Shown: positions 8,571 through 20,647 of the stretch, in pieces
How positions within the stretch are numbered: the first letter of the stretch is position 1
How the letters are laid out: each line of letters starts with the position of its first letter
From: Dactylis glomerata
Taxonomy: Eukaryota > Streptophyta > Magnoliopsida > Poales > Poaceae
DNA length: 64,000 bases
Reading direction: 5' to 3'
Assembly: GCA_007115705.1 (NCBI GenBank)
Contig: QXEO01000243.1
Location: 1,784,239-1,848,238, forward strand
Made by a program: the position numbers and the translations under genes
Notes under the pieces: model-generated
The model's input: the letters and a program-made list of their open reading frames with translations, nothing else
Databases searched by the model: none
What the model was told of the DNA's origin: nothing

Positions 8571-11500
8571 CTACGCGTAAAAACGTCGTAGCTGTTCTGC
8601 GTTCCACGGGTTGCTCTCGTCCTTCCCGGTCTTCTTGTCTTGTAGTCGATATGCTCCTCCTGGTATTACTTCGGTGACGATGTAAGGTCCCACCCTAGGA
8701 GATTCCAATTTGCCGTGGCTGTCTTGCCTGAGTCGCAAAACTAGGTCTCCCACCACGAAGGATCATGGACGAACTCGACTACTATGGTAGTTTCGTAAGC
8801 TTTGTTGATACTGCGTAGCCCTTTCTAGTGCTTTATCTCTTGCTTCATCTAGTGCATCGACATCGTCTTGCAATGCTTCTGTCGACGTTGTCTCGTAATA
8901 TGCTGTCACTCTTGGAGCCTCGTGTGTAACTTCGACTGGAAGCACGGCTTCTGCGCCATGGACCAAGAAGAAAGGAGTTTCTTGAGTTGCTGCATTAGGC
9001 GTAGTTCTTAGGCTCCAAAGAACGGAGGGCAATTCTTCTACCCAAGCGCTCTTGGCTTTCTCGAGAGGTGCTAAGAGCCTCTTTTTTATGCCACTGCATA
9101 TTAGGCCATTGGCTTTTTCGACTTGCCCGTTCGTCTTCGGGTGCGCCACAGATGCGAATTTGAGCTTGATCCCTAGTCCTTCGCAGTAACTCTTGAATTC
9201 CTTCGAAGTGAAATTTGTCCCGTTATCTGTGATGATGCTGTATGGTACACCAAAACGGAAAACTAATGACTTGATGAAGCTGATTGCTGCTGTAGAATCT
9301 TGAGTTGTTACCGGGGCCGCTTCCACCCATTTTGTGAATTTATCAACTACCACTAGCATGTAGACATGCCCTCCTGGCCAAGATTTGTGCAACTTTCCCA
9401 CCATATCGAGGCCCCATTGTGCGAAGGGCCAAGATAACGGTATTGTTTGTAGCTCCGCTGCTGGTGCATGCGGTCTAGATGCAAACCTTTGACACGCTTC
9501 ACACTTTCGAACTATATCTTTTGCGTCCTCGATGGCTGTTAAACAATAGAATCCTGCTCGGAAGGCTTTTGCTGCTATTGCTCTGCTGCTAGCATGATGG
9601 CCACATACTCCGCCATGGATGTCTTTTAATATTGCTTGCCCTTCCTGGGGCGTTACACAGCGCTGCAAAACGCCGGTGATGCTTCTCTTGTACAATTTCC
9701 CCTCCAAGACGACAAACGCTTTCGATCTTCGAGTTATCCTCTTGGCCTCCACTGCATCTTCTGGTAGTTTTTTGTTTATCATGTACGCAAGATACGGCTG
9801 CATCCAAGTTTCTTCTATCATCATGACCTCCTCTGGTTCTGACGTAGCCCCCGAGCCTGCTATAATAGTCGGGCTTTTTCCACTTTTTATTGATATTTCC
9901 ACTATTTCCTCCCAAAATACTCCGGAAGGCACAGGTAAACATTGTGACCCGATATTTGCTAAAGTGTCGGCTTCTTCATTGCTGTTCCTGCTTATGTGCG
10001 AGACTTCGCATCCATCGAACGTTCCTTCTAGATAATGGTACAAATTTTTGTAGGCCATCATGTTGTCATTGATTGTGTCACATCTATTCATAACTTGCTG
10101 AACAACAAGGTTAGAGTCTCCAAATATTTTTAGGCGAGTTGCTCCACATGCTTTAGCCATCTTCATTCCGTGCAACAAAGCCTCATACTCCGCTTCATTG
10201 TTAGAAGCCTGTGGAAAGCTCATCCTTAAGACGTACTTTAATTTGTCTCCATGAGGTGATATCAACACTACTCCTGCGCCTGCGCCTTGGACTCTCTTAG
10301 AACCGTCGAAGTATATTGTCCAAGTACTCGATAAATCTGGTGGTCCCGTGCTTTGCAGCTCGAGCCACTCTGCTGTAAAGTCTGGCAAGACTTGCGACTT
10401 GATCGCCTTCCTTTTTTCGTACGTGATGTCCATGGGAGATAACTCGATTCCCCACAAAGAGACACGTCCCGTTGCTAGAGGGTTGTTCAATATATTCGAT
10501 AGTGGCGCTTCATTGACCACTATAATTGGGTGCACCGCAAAATACTGTCGTAGTTTACGTGCGGTTGTGAAGACACTGTATGCCAACTTCTGATAATGCG
10601 GGTACCTCTGTTTGGTTGGAGATAGCACTTCACTGATGAAGTATACCGGCCTCTGGATGCCATGAGCTTTTCCTTCTTCGCTTCTTTCGACTACTAGAGC
10701 TGTACTCACCACCTGATGGGTTGCGGCGATGTACAACAGCAGTGGCTCTTTCTCTTTTGGTGCGACCAGCACTGGTGGCGTGGAAAGCACTTTTTTCAAT
10801 TGTGCAAACGCTGCGTCTGCTTCTTCTGTCCACTCAAATTTATCGTCTGATTTCTTCATAAGTGCATAAAAAGGAAGCGCCTGCTCCCCTAGTCGAGCAA
10901 CGAAGCGACTTAATGCCGCGACGCGTCCTGCCAATTTCTGTACGTCGTGAAGTTTCGTGGGTTTCCCCATTGTTAGAATTGCTTGAATCTTCTCTGGATT
11001 TGCCTCTATTCCTCGTGCTGATACCAAGAACCCCAAAAGTTGCCCTGCTGACACTCCGAAGGAACACTTTGTCGGGTTCAGCTTAAGCTTGTATTTATTT
11101 AGGTTGTCGAAGGTTTCCGCCAAGTCGCTGATTAAGGATTTATCTTCTCTTGTTGTGATGACTACATCATCAATGTAGACTTGGATATTTCGTCCTATTT
11201 GGCTTCCGAGGCAGTTTTGCATCATCCGCTGATAAGTTGCTCCTGCTTTTTTTAGGCCGAAAGGCATTACCTGGTAGCAAAATACTCTGTATGGTGTGAT
11301 GAAGGCCGTTTTTTCTTCGTCCTCTTTCTTCAATTTGATCTGATTGTAACCAGAATATGCATCCAAAAATGAAAGCCTTGCACATCCCGCTGTGGAATCG
11401 ATTATCTGATCGATGCGGGGTAGAGGGAAGGGATCCTTTGGACAGTGCTTATTGAGAGATGTATAGTCGACACACACTCTTTGCACGTCTGTATTCTTCT

Positions 11501-14500
11501 TGGGTACTATGACTGGGTTTGATACCCAACTCGAAGTTTTGATTTCTCTGATAAATCCGGCATTTTCTAGCCTGTGCAATTCTGACGCTATCGCCTTCCT
11601 TTTAGGTTCATCAAATCGCCTCAATGGTTGCTTGACTGGTTTTGCCTTGGGATCTACATTTAGTGCGTGCTCGACGAGTTCCCTGGGAACCCCTGGCATG
11701 TCCGATGGACACCAGGCGAAGATTTCCCAGCGCTCACGGAGGAACTCGATGAGCGCGCCTTCCTATGCGGGATCCAAGTTCACCGCAATTGATGTTGTTT
11801 TATTTGGATCCGTAGGGTGGACCTGAATTTTCTTCGAGTCCTGCGTTGTGTCGAAAGCCTTATCTGGTAGGGATCGTCCAACGTCGGGTAGCACATTATG
11901 ATCCGTTTCTCCTTTCAACCTCTCATATTCTGCTGTCATGCCGAAAGTTTGCGCCATCCTGTTGAATTCTCTGTCGCATGTGTTGGCTACTTCAAAGCTC
12001 CCTTGTACCGTAATTGTTCCTTTGGGCCCTGGAATTTTTAATGTAAGATACGCGTAGTGTGGTACTGCCATGAATTTTGCAAATGCTGGGCGCCCCAGGA
12101 TTGCATGGTATTGTGATGGCCAGTCCATAACTTCGAACTCCAGCTTCTCTCTTCTATAATTTTCGCTGCTGCCGAAGCAGACATCGAGTTCTATCCTTCC
12201 CAAAGGGTAGTTTGCTGCTCCTGGCACTATTCCGTGGAAAGAGCAATCTGTTGGCTTCAGACTCACCAGTGAGATGCACATTGCCTTTAGTGTTCTAGCA
12301 TATATTAAGTTTATGCCGCTCCCTGCATCCATGAACACTCTTCCGATGTCGTACCCTCCTATTTGCGCTTTTATAACCATAGGCGAGTGTCCCGGCCTGG
12401 GAACTTTCTTTGGGTGGTCCGCTCTACTGAACTTGACTGGTTGCTCTGACCACCGTAGGTACTCTGTGGTAGCTGGTGGCGATGATATTGCTAGGTTTAC
12501 TTGCCTAGATATGCTCTTTCGCTCTTTCTTTGACTTGGGCACCGGTTGAATCATGGCTGATATGTATACTTTTGACTCTAGGTGCTTTGCTAGTCTTTGC
12601 ATTTGATATCCTTGACTTCTACGTCTTTCTCCTTGCCTTCCTTCTTGGCTTGAGCCCATGGCGCCTTGCAACCTTAGGAATGTTCTGCAATCCTTCATCT
12701 AGTGATTTGAGACCCTTTTCCCGTCGAGATACGCGTAGTGGATTCGACAAGGTCCATATAGCATATCCTCGGCCGAAGGACCAGAGTATCTTGATTTCTC
12801 TTCCCCTTTTGCCTGAAATCTCCTACTTTCATACCCTTCCTCTTCTTCTAGTGTATAACCCGCGGCTACCTGATTTTGCCTTCCTTGGTTACCCCCGCTG
12901 CGGTGTCGTCTCCTCTGTCGACTTATTCTGTCGACTTCTGGCGAACGTCTTCTTTTATTGTTATACGCGTCCTCTCCATCAGCGAATTTGTTGGCTTGTT
13001 CCATTAGCTCAGCTACCGTCGTAGGTCTTGTTCTTCCTATTTCTTCCACCAGATCTGAGCGACGAAGCCCTTCCGAAAAGGCGTCTATTGCTCGTTCGTC
13101 AGAGACGTCCTCTGCTGAGTTTTTGATTGTACTCCAGCGTTGTATATAAGAACATAGCGTTTTGCCTTTCTTCTGCACACATGCTTTAACTTCTTCTAGT
13201 GATGTTGGGCGTTTGTAGGTGGAACGAAAATTTCTTGTGAATTGACTTTCGAGTTCCCCCCATCTTCCAATGGATTCGTCGGGTAGGGTATTCAACCAGG
13301 ACCGGGCGGCGCCGGTGAGGTGCAGCTGCAAACTTTGCATTGCAGTCGCCTTTGTTCCCCCTAGTATCTGCACTGCCTGTAGATAATCTGATAACCATAA
13401 GGTGGGTTCCTGTGACCCGTCGTATTTATTCTGGTCGTGTGGTAGTTTAAATCCTTTGGGTACCCGCGTTTTGCGAACCCTGCGGGTAAAGCATAACGCA
13501 CCCATATCTTTATCGTCGTCTTCATAATTCTCTTCCCTCCAAGCATGTCGCGATTTATTTACTAGAGCTTGTGCTATTATACTTCTTGCATCTTCTTTCT
13601 TTTTCTGCTGCTTTTCCTCTTCTGATGACTTGCCGTAGTCGTAGTCTGCGCGATTGTATCTGAACTTCTCCTTGTGACTTGTCGACTTTATCTCTGGACC
13701 TTGTTCCCTGATCTTACCTTCTACTATTCCGAGGCTTCGTATCGCGGCTCGGTGCATATCTTCTCGCGGGTCTCCATGCTTCGGTCTTGTGGCTAGTAAA
13801 TATGCTTGTGCTGCTGCCAATGCCGCCTCTGGCGTTTTTTGTATCAGGTCATCTTCCTCCTCTTCTAGCTGTGGGATGGGGCTCCTCGAGTACCCTTCTT
13901 CTCTACCGCGTGCTGTCGCCCCCCTGTTATGTTTTGGATCTCCGCGCCTCTCTCTGCTATATTCTGAATCTTCACTATAGTCTTCCCAGTATTCCTCCCT
14001 TGATATATTGTTGTTGTCTTGAAACATCATGTCTCTTTCCTCCCTTAGTTTCTTCTTGTGTTGGTATAATGCATACTGATATCCCATTAGAACTTCTCTT
14101 CTCGATCCTTCGGGTACTTCTGTACCATGATTAATGGCTGATTTGATCATTCTCCATTCACCAGCCGAGACATGGATTTTCTCTTTTTCCTTTTTGTTGT
14201 GAACTTTCACTTTGTCGACTTGCCTGTCGACCTTTTTACTTCCTTCGTTGTTGTCTCCTTCTTCTGCTTCAGTGATGATGACGCATAACTGATGTACCTT
14301 GGAGACGCCGCTGCTTCCTACGGCGAAATCCTTTGCGTTGTTGTGCGTCTGACACGCTTTTTCTTCTGAGTTGGAATTTTCCTGAATTTTCTCGCCTTCT
14401 ACGATTGATGCTTTTTCTAAGCTGACCGGCGAGTTTACCTCACTGGAAGAGCCTTCTGATGACTCCAATGTTTCCTCGGTTTCAGGCTTGCCTGCCGACG

Positions 14501-14645
14501 GATCTGGTTTCGTCGAATCCGAAAGGCGGGATGAACCCGATGGCCCGATGAGGATGCTCAAACTTCCAATTGTCAACTCCATCTCTTGATTTTCGTCGAG
14601 TTCTGATCTGCTGTTGGCTAGAAGCGAAAAAGCCGTCGAATTCAT
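8571..14645 (-). pseudogene. R1 gag-pol polyprotein with three nonsense codons
   Basis: One frame of about 2025 codons, starting at MNSTAF (ATG 14645). Order: Gag capsid region (about 13450-13150), a CX2H...HX3C segment, aspartic protease with DAGSG (about 12330), RT with FLDAYSGYN (about 11370) and YIDD (about 11175), a degenerate RNase H/connection, a second RNase H starting YFDGS (about 10320), integrase with HH-CC zinc finger (about 9590-9490), catalytic region with TDNGTNF (about 9225), and a C-terminal end at 8571. No chromodomain seen. Breaks: TAG 12699-12701, TAG 11763-11765, TGA 8763-8765. No frameshifts at all. The first two stops separate gag, protease and RT parts, so readthrough was considered, but later decay is likelier. 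Confidence 0.93.
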
Positions 14646-14661
14646 GATTCCAACGCCCAGA

Positions 14662-14680
14662 GTCCCCACGATCGGCGCCA
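14662..14680 (-). other. R1 primer-binding site
   Basis: Minus strand TGGCGCCGATCGTGGGGAC, two bases from the 5' LTR. It begins TGG, complementary to a tRNA CCA end. Nearly identical to the R2 site (31494-31512). The exact tRNA was not determined. Confidence 0.75.
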
Positions 14681-14682
14681 AT

Positions 14683-15017
14683 TGACGAGGGTTAACTTGA
14701 CAAATGTCCTAGATGAAGGACTTAGGATCGGGGAGATAGGGTGTCGGATGAACTCGAAGGTAAAGTTAGTCGAAATAGGTGTGTATCGAAAGTAAACTTG
14801 GGTGTTTAACCTGGCTTGCTTTCAATCTGCCCCACACCGTCCCCTCCTGGCCCCTATATATAGGTGGCCAGGTCTCGAGGATCGGGTAGGGTCCGATACA
14901 GATTACAAATATTGACATACGGTAATAACTCGTATTCGACTATCATTACAATTGGGCCTAGCACAACGGGCCTCAGGGGTACTCAACTAACGGGCTCTAT
15001 TAGCTATACCCTTGTCA
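14683..15017 (-). repeat. 5' LTR of R1
   Basis: 335 bp, followed by target duplication ccatg (15018-15022). Three differences from the partner LTR, each a C in one copy and a T in the other at a CG site. Confidence 0.95.
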
Positions 15018-18000
15018 CCATGTGTGTACAAGAGGAAGATAGGCTTAAAGCCTCAAATGGTGGTTCCATCAACTATGTCAAGGACAACAGGAAAAGGAAC
15101 TACCAGAACTTCCAGAACAGCAATCAAGGTTCTCCCTCCAAGCCAAATGGCAAAGGTCCCCAACAGTATCATCAGCCCACTCTCCCAGTGGATAAAGACC
15201 AGTGTCTCCACTGCAAGAAGACTGGGCACTTCAAGAAAGACTGTCCAGAATGGCTCAAGTCCATAATGGCAAGGAAAGGTATAGATACAGTTTCTTTTGT
15301 TAATGAATCCCTGTATTCACAGTTTTCGAAATCTACTTGGTGGATTGACTCAGGTGCAACTGTTCATGTTGCAAATTCTTTACAGGGATTCCATTCGACA
15401 AGGACTATGAGAAGAAAAGAAAGATGCATTGAAGTTGCGAATGGAGTTCAAGCAGACGTTGAAGCTGTTGGTGACATCTCCTTGGAGTTAGCTGATGGTT
15501 TTTTGATTCTGCTTAGAGATGTGTTATTTGTTCCTTCACTTCATAGAAACTTAATAAGTGTATCACGTTTGGATAAAGACAGTTATCAGTGTTATTTTGC
15601 ACACGGCAAGTGTGCCATATGGTTTAAAGATGCTTGTGTGGGTGTTGCTTTACTTCACAACGAGCTTTATTTGTTATCCTTACATGAAAAAGTGCATTCT
15701 GTGTGTAATGTGAATGAACAAACTTCCTTATCGAACAAAGAACAAAAGAAAAGAAAGAGAACTCATGAGTCATCGAAGTTATGGCACTGTCGATTAGGCC
15801 ATATTTCGAGGGGAAGAATCGAAAACCACATTAAAAATGATATTCTTTCTCCGTTAGAGTTCTCCGATATAGAACAATGCATAGATTGCATAAAAGGAAA
15901 GTATGTAAAGCAAATTAAAAAGGGTGCAAACCGAAGTACAGCAACACTAGAAATAATCCACACTGATATTTGTGGACCACTTTCTATGAAAAGTGTGGAT
16001 GGCTATGACTCGTTCATAACATTCATAGATGATTACTCCCGATATGGTTATATTTATCCAATTAAAGAAAGGTCTGAAGCATTGGATAAATTTAAAATAT
16101 TCAAAGCAGAAGTTGAAAATCAACATGATAAAAGAATTAAGATAGTCCAGTCCGATCGTGGTGGGGAGTACTACGGTCGGCACACTCCATATGGTCAAGT
16201 ACCTGGACCTTTTGCAAGGTTCTTACAGGAAAATGGAATAGTCGCCCAGTATTCTATGTCGGGCGAACCTCAGCAAAATGGAGTAGCTGAAAGGTGCAAC
16301 CGTACTCTTATGGATATGGTGCGCAGTATGATGAGTTATTCCACCCTTCCATTGGGATTATGGATGGAGGCGCTTAAAACCGCCATTCACATTCTCAACA
16401 GAGTACCAAGCAAGTCGGTGCCCAAAACACCGTACGAGTTGTGGACAGGGAGAGTTCCCTCCCTGCGCCACTTAAGGGTCTGGGGGAGCCCAGCTGAGGC
16501 AAAAGTCTTTAATCCAAATATTGCAAAGTTAGACCCCAAAACAGTAACTTGCCACTTCATTGGCTATCCTGACAGATCAAAAGGTTATCGTTTCTACTGT
16601 CCAGACAAATACACAAAGTTTGTAGAAACGAGACATGCAGTCTTCTTGGAGGACGAACTGATGAGGGGGAGCATGGTAGCTCGGAAAATTGATCTTGAGG
16701 AGAAGAGGGTGCATGCACCTAATCCGATGATTCAGGAGCCATTTTTCTCGCTACCTGTTGTACCTGCACCAGCAATCCCTGAGGTTGCGGTGCAAGCACC
16801 TGTTGTAACTCCACCCGTGACAACAAGGAGTGAAGTTTCGGAACCTGTCCGTCAGGAGCCAACTGAACCCTTCGTTGAGCACGAAAGGGAGCTGTAGCAG
16901 CCACCTCTAATAGATGTACCAGAAGTTGAGGTACATAATGAGCCAGAGAATGAGACCCTTAGAAGGTCCAAAAGAGTTAAGAAATCAGCTATTTGTACTG
17001 ATTATAAAGTTTATAATACAGAAACAGTTCATATGGAAGGTGATCCCACTTCATATGAAGAAGCTATGGGAGGACCCAACTCATCGAAGTGGCTAGAGGC
17101 CATGGAAGATGCAATGAGGTCGATGAGTTCCAACAATGTTTGGGACTTAGAGGAAATTCCCAAAGGAGCCAAAACAGTAGGCTATAAATGGGTCTACAAA
17201 ACAAAGTATGACTCTAACGGGAATATAGAAAAGTATAAAGCGCGTCTAGTGGCAAAAGGATTTACACAAAGAGAAGGGGTAGATTACAATGAGACATTTT
17301 CTCCAGTCTCATGTAAGGATTCCTTCAGAATCATAATGGCACTAGTTGCACATTTTGATTTAGAGTTGCATCAAATGGATGTAAAGACGGCATTTCTAAA
17401 TGGAGATTTAGAAGAAAAAGTGTACATGAAACAACCCAAGGGTTTTTTCATGGAGGGGAAGGAACACATGGGATGCCGTCTAAAGAAATCCATTTATGGA
17501 TTAAAGCAAGCCTCTAGACAGTGGTATCTAAAGTTTAATGATACCATCAAAAGATTTGGATTTAAAGAAAACATCGAGGACAACTGCGTTTATGCAAAGT
17601 TTAAAAGTGGGAAATATATTTTCCTAATCTTGTATGTGGATGATATCCTGCTTGCTAGTAGTGATGTTAGTCTTCTGCGAGAAACAAAGAAGTTTTTATC
17701 CCCAAACTTCGACATGAAAGATCTTGGTGAAGCTTCATATGTTTTGGGCATAGAAATTCACCGAGATAGAAAGAATGGAGTGTTAGGACTATCACAGAAG
17801 GCATATTTAGAAAAAGTTCTAATAAAGTATAATATGCATAAGAGTAATGCCACACTTGCTCCGATAGTCAAGGGCGACAGTTTTGGGGAATATCAATGCC
17901 CCAAGAATCAATATGAGATCGATCAAATGAAAGCAGTACCATACGCTTCAGCTGTTGGAAGCTTACAGTATGCACAAGTGTGCACTCGCCCTGACTTAGC

Positions 18001-18613
18001 TTTTATCACCGGGGTACTCGGTAGATATCAGTCAAATCCAGGCATAGAGCACTGGAAGATGGTAAAGAAAGTATTGCGCTATGTGCAAGGCACAAAAGAC
18101 CTCATGCTAACCTACAGAAGATCTGATTCCCTAGAGATAAAAGGGTATTCAGATGCAGACTATGCGGGAGACAAAGATGAAAGAAAGTCCACAACAGGAT
18201 ATGTGTTCACTCTCGCAGGAGGGGCTATTTCGTGGAGAAGCTGCAAACAGACAATAGTTGCATCATCCACGATGTATGCCAAACTTATAGCATGTTTTGA
18301 GGCCACGAATCAAGTGTTATGGCTAAAGAAATTTGTACCCGACTTGAAAGTAGTGGATTGTATTGACAAACCAATAAAGATGTACCGTGACAACCAGCCT
18401 ACAGTATTTTATGCTCACAACAACAAGTCGAGTAAAGCTACCAGACCAATAGAAGTAAAGTATTATGTTGTGAAAGATAAAATCCAGGATCAAACTATAA
18501 GACTCGAGCATATAAGGACAAAGGATATGCTTGCGGATCCGCTAACGAAAGGCTTACCACCCAGTGTGTTCAAGGAACACTTAGCCGGCATGGGTTTAAT
18601 GGCAAGCCTATGA
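15018..18613 (+). pseudogene. Copia gag C-terminus and pol
   Basis: Continuation of the Copia polyprotein after R1. Gag zinc knuckle CX2CX4HX4C (CLHCKKTGHFKKDC, about 15203-15244); protease WWIDSGATVHV (about 15340); integrase with HCRLGH zinc region, then HTD, SDRGGEY and AERCNRT (about 15955-16300); RT with YVDD (about 17632); RNase H with SDADYAGD (about 18152); end at TGA 18611-18613. Breaks: TAG at 16895-16897 between integrase and RT, in what looks like a CAG run, with the same frame continuing. In RNase H the usual '(S/T)xxEAE' reads STMYAK (Tyr codon 18275-18277, Lys 18281-18283), so the expected catalytic glutamate is missing. ORFs read upstream of 15018 lie in the R1 LTR and are not native. 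Confidence 0.92.
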
Positions 18614-18792
18614 TTCCTGGATCATGAGAGGCCCAAAAGTAACAGAATTTGTTTCAAAACAGAAAAGTGTATAGTGGCTGTCTGATTCTATCGGCAAATG
18701 AGCTGTGACGATGAAACATGCTCTATATACTGATCAGTGATGAAACGAGTAAAGTATAAAGTTAAAAGTAAAGTTGAGATCAAAGGGGAGAA

Positions 18793-19178
18793 TGTTAGAT
18801 TGATCTCACAGAGACCGAGTCCAACGACTCGATCTCCTCCCTCTCTCGTGCCCTGATCGGGGGCGTCCAACCGTTTTCTGGTTGGTGGGCCCCTGTGGCA
18901 GCGCTATATTAACAGAGGTGGGGGCCGGGGCTCGCAGTACGAGGTTCACCACGATCGCTCTCGACCCACCGACCCCCCTACCGATCTAGGGTTAGCGCTG
19001 GTCATAGGAAGCACCACCACCGCCGCCACCCACGCTCACGCCATCGTCATGGCCTCCGGCTCAAGCTCTTCAAGCCATGGTGCAGGTGGTTCCCCTCTCT
19101 CATCTCTCTGTCCCTCTCTCTCAGATATTGTCAAGTCCTAGAGTGTCTACCATGGTGATCTAGGCTAGCACATTAACA
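18793..19178 (+). repeat. 3' LTR of the Copia element, with preceding PPT
   Basis: 386 bp, partner of 3935-4321, followed by target duplication atcac (19179-19183). The polypurine tract caaaggggagaa lies at 18781-18792, directly before it. Confidence 0.95.
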
Positions 19179-19199
19179 ATCACCGCAAAAAGAAATGTA

Positions 19200-19341
19200 C
19201 TGGAACTTTTGCACCCTCCATGGTCGCGCAAGATGGCTAGAACTTTTGCACCCTCCATGGTCGCGTGAGATGGCTGGAACTTTTGCACCCTTCATGGTCG
19301 TGCAAGATGGCTGGAACTTTTGCACCCTCCATGGTCGAGCG
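19200..19341. repeat. Tandem repeat, 37-bp unit, about 3.8 copies
   Basis: Units at 19200, 19237, 19274 and 19311, the last partial. The consensus contains ctggaacttttgcaccctcc then atggtcgcgcaagatgg. Only one to four differences between units. It lies 16 bp past the Copia target duplication. It keeps an ORF open on both strands, but this is a product of the repeat. Confidence 0.9.
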
Positions 19342-20647
19342 GTGTGGTATGCGGTGTGGTCTGGTTGCATGGAGGTAGCAACGCACTTGACCATCCATTT
19401 CATCATATAGCCATCTTGTCAATGAGCTGTTTTCTTGCATGCAAACTTCCGTTGGATGCCGTTACCAAAACTAGAGGCCGGGAAGATAGCATCCTAGGCA
19501 ATGTAGTATCTTGCTCTCCATATCCAACGTCAAGGAGGATATGCATAGGTAGCCACCATGGTAGCAAATCCGGGTTGAACTCTATATTGTACTAGGCATC
19601 TGACTATTGTGTTTCAGTCTACAACAAAGTTGTCTTATCGTTTTCAGTCTACAGTAATACTAATGCAATCTAAACCTTTTGCTAGAACCCTCCTTCTAAC
19701 AGCCTAAGGTTGCGCGAACACGTTGTTTGCATTCATGTTCCATCCGCTCCGCATGAGCCATGTTTTTCCATGGCGCGAATGGAGAAATGCAAAATAATGT
19801 TATTAAACGGTTTGTCTGACCACCGGTCCACCACGCCCCAGGGGCGCAAGAGGGTCTAGTTTGGTGAAAAGCAATGGGGCATCGAATAAACCATGTGAAT
19901 CAGAGAAACAAACAATTAATTAAAATGGATGCATCATTCCCGCGGGTAGCTGTAAACACTATATGATGGAATTGTCTGTATATGTTATGCATAATGTGTC
20001 TAGAGTCCCAAACTTTTTGCCAAGGTTCCACATTACCAAACTTTCAACTTGGTCAATGGTTGTGTAATAATCTTTTTTCTTATCTAAAAATAACATCCAC
20101 TATTTTGATATCCAATTTAGATGCCAAACAAAAAAGCAACTGCAAACAAAGAAGAAATTAAAACCATGATAATTTAATATGTCTCACCATTCATGGTACT
20201 GACAATTTTGAAATATCTCATAATTCATATTAACTTGGCGACGACAAAAAATGTCATACCAGAAAATGCATATAAATTGGATTATTAAAAGAATGCATAC
20301 ATCCATCAAATAGTGATAACCATGAAGTGATATGTTTCATATAGCCAAAACACAGTCCGTCACTACAAGAGCAACAATAGAGTGTTTAAACTAACACATA
20401 CATCAGAGTCTTCAATCTAAGAGTGAAATGGGCACATCGATCTTTATGGAGAATATCAGCCAAATAGTATATTACTATATAGGTAATCAAAGATTCAAGG
20501 TACTCCAGCGCTAATTCATTAACAAGCATGCATGATTTTTAATTTTATATAACTTACACATAGCATTCGTGCAAGTCAAATATTGCAATTAACATAGCAC
20601 AATGTGCACATAGATCCTCACTAAGATATCAATCAAACCATTGTGAC
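19342..20647. other. Intergenic, no gene seen
   Basis: AT-rich sequence 3' of the zinc-finger gene. No ORF with family features, no LTR or TIR borders recognised. It probably includes the 3' untranslated region of the minus-strand gene. Confidence 0.5.

Larger units (their letters stand above)
6201..15017 (-). mobile_element. R1: Gypsy retrotransposon with gag-pol and an antisense AT-hook/B3 gene
   Basis: 8817 bp, minus orientation, inside the Copia gag. LTRs of 335 bp at both ends, TSD ccatg (6196-6200 and 15018-15022). In element sense: 5' LTR (14683-15017), PBS, one gag-PR-RT-RNase H-integrase frame (14645-8571), an antisense gene (7570-8148), 3' untranslated region, PPT, 3' LTR (6201-6535). 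A connection domain followed by a second, separate RNase H suggests the Tat lineage (RIRE2/Retand/Ogre relatives). The LTRs differ at three bases of 335, all C/T at CG sites (about 0.9%, roughly 0.35 million years). Three nonsense codons break pol, so it is disabled. Confidence 0.96.
3935..19178 (+). mobile_element. Copia-type LTR retrotransposon, split by R1
   Basis: Complete element with 387/386-bp LTRs (tgttag...taaca) and 5-bp target duplication atcac (3930-3934 and 19179-19183). Order is LTR, PBS, leader, gag, protease, integrase, RT, RNase H, PPT, LTR, which is the Copia order (integrase before RT). R1 is inserted in gag at 6200/6201. Without R1 and its duplicated 5 bp the element is about 6.4 kb. 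By eye the LTRs differ at nine bases and one indel (about 2.3%), roughly 0.9 million years at 1.3e-8 per site per year. The coding region has one nonsense change (16895) and an altered RNase H site, so it cannot now move on its own. Confidence 0.95.
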
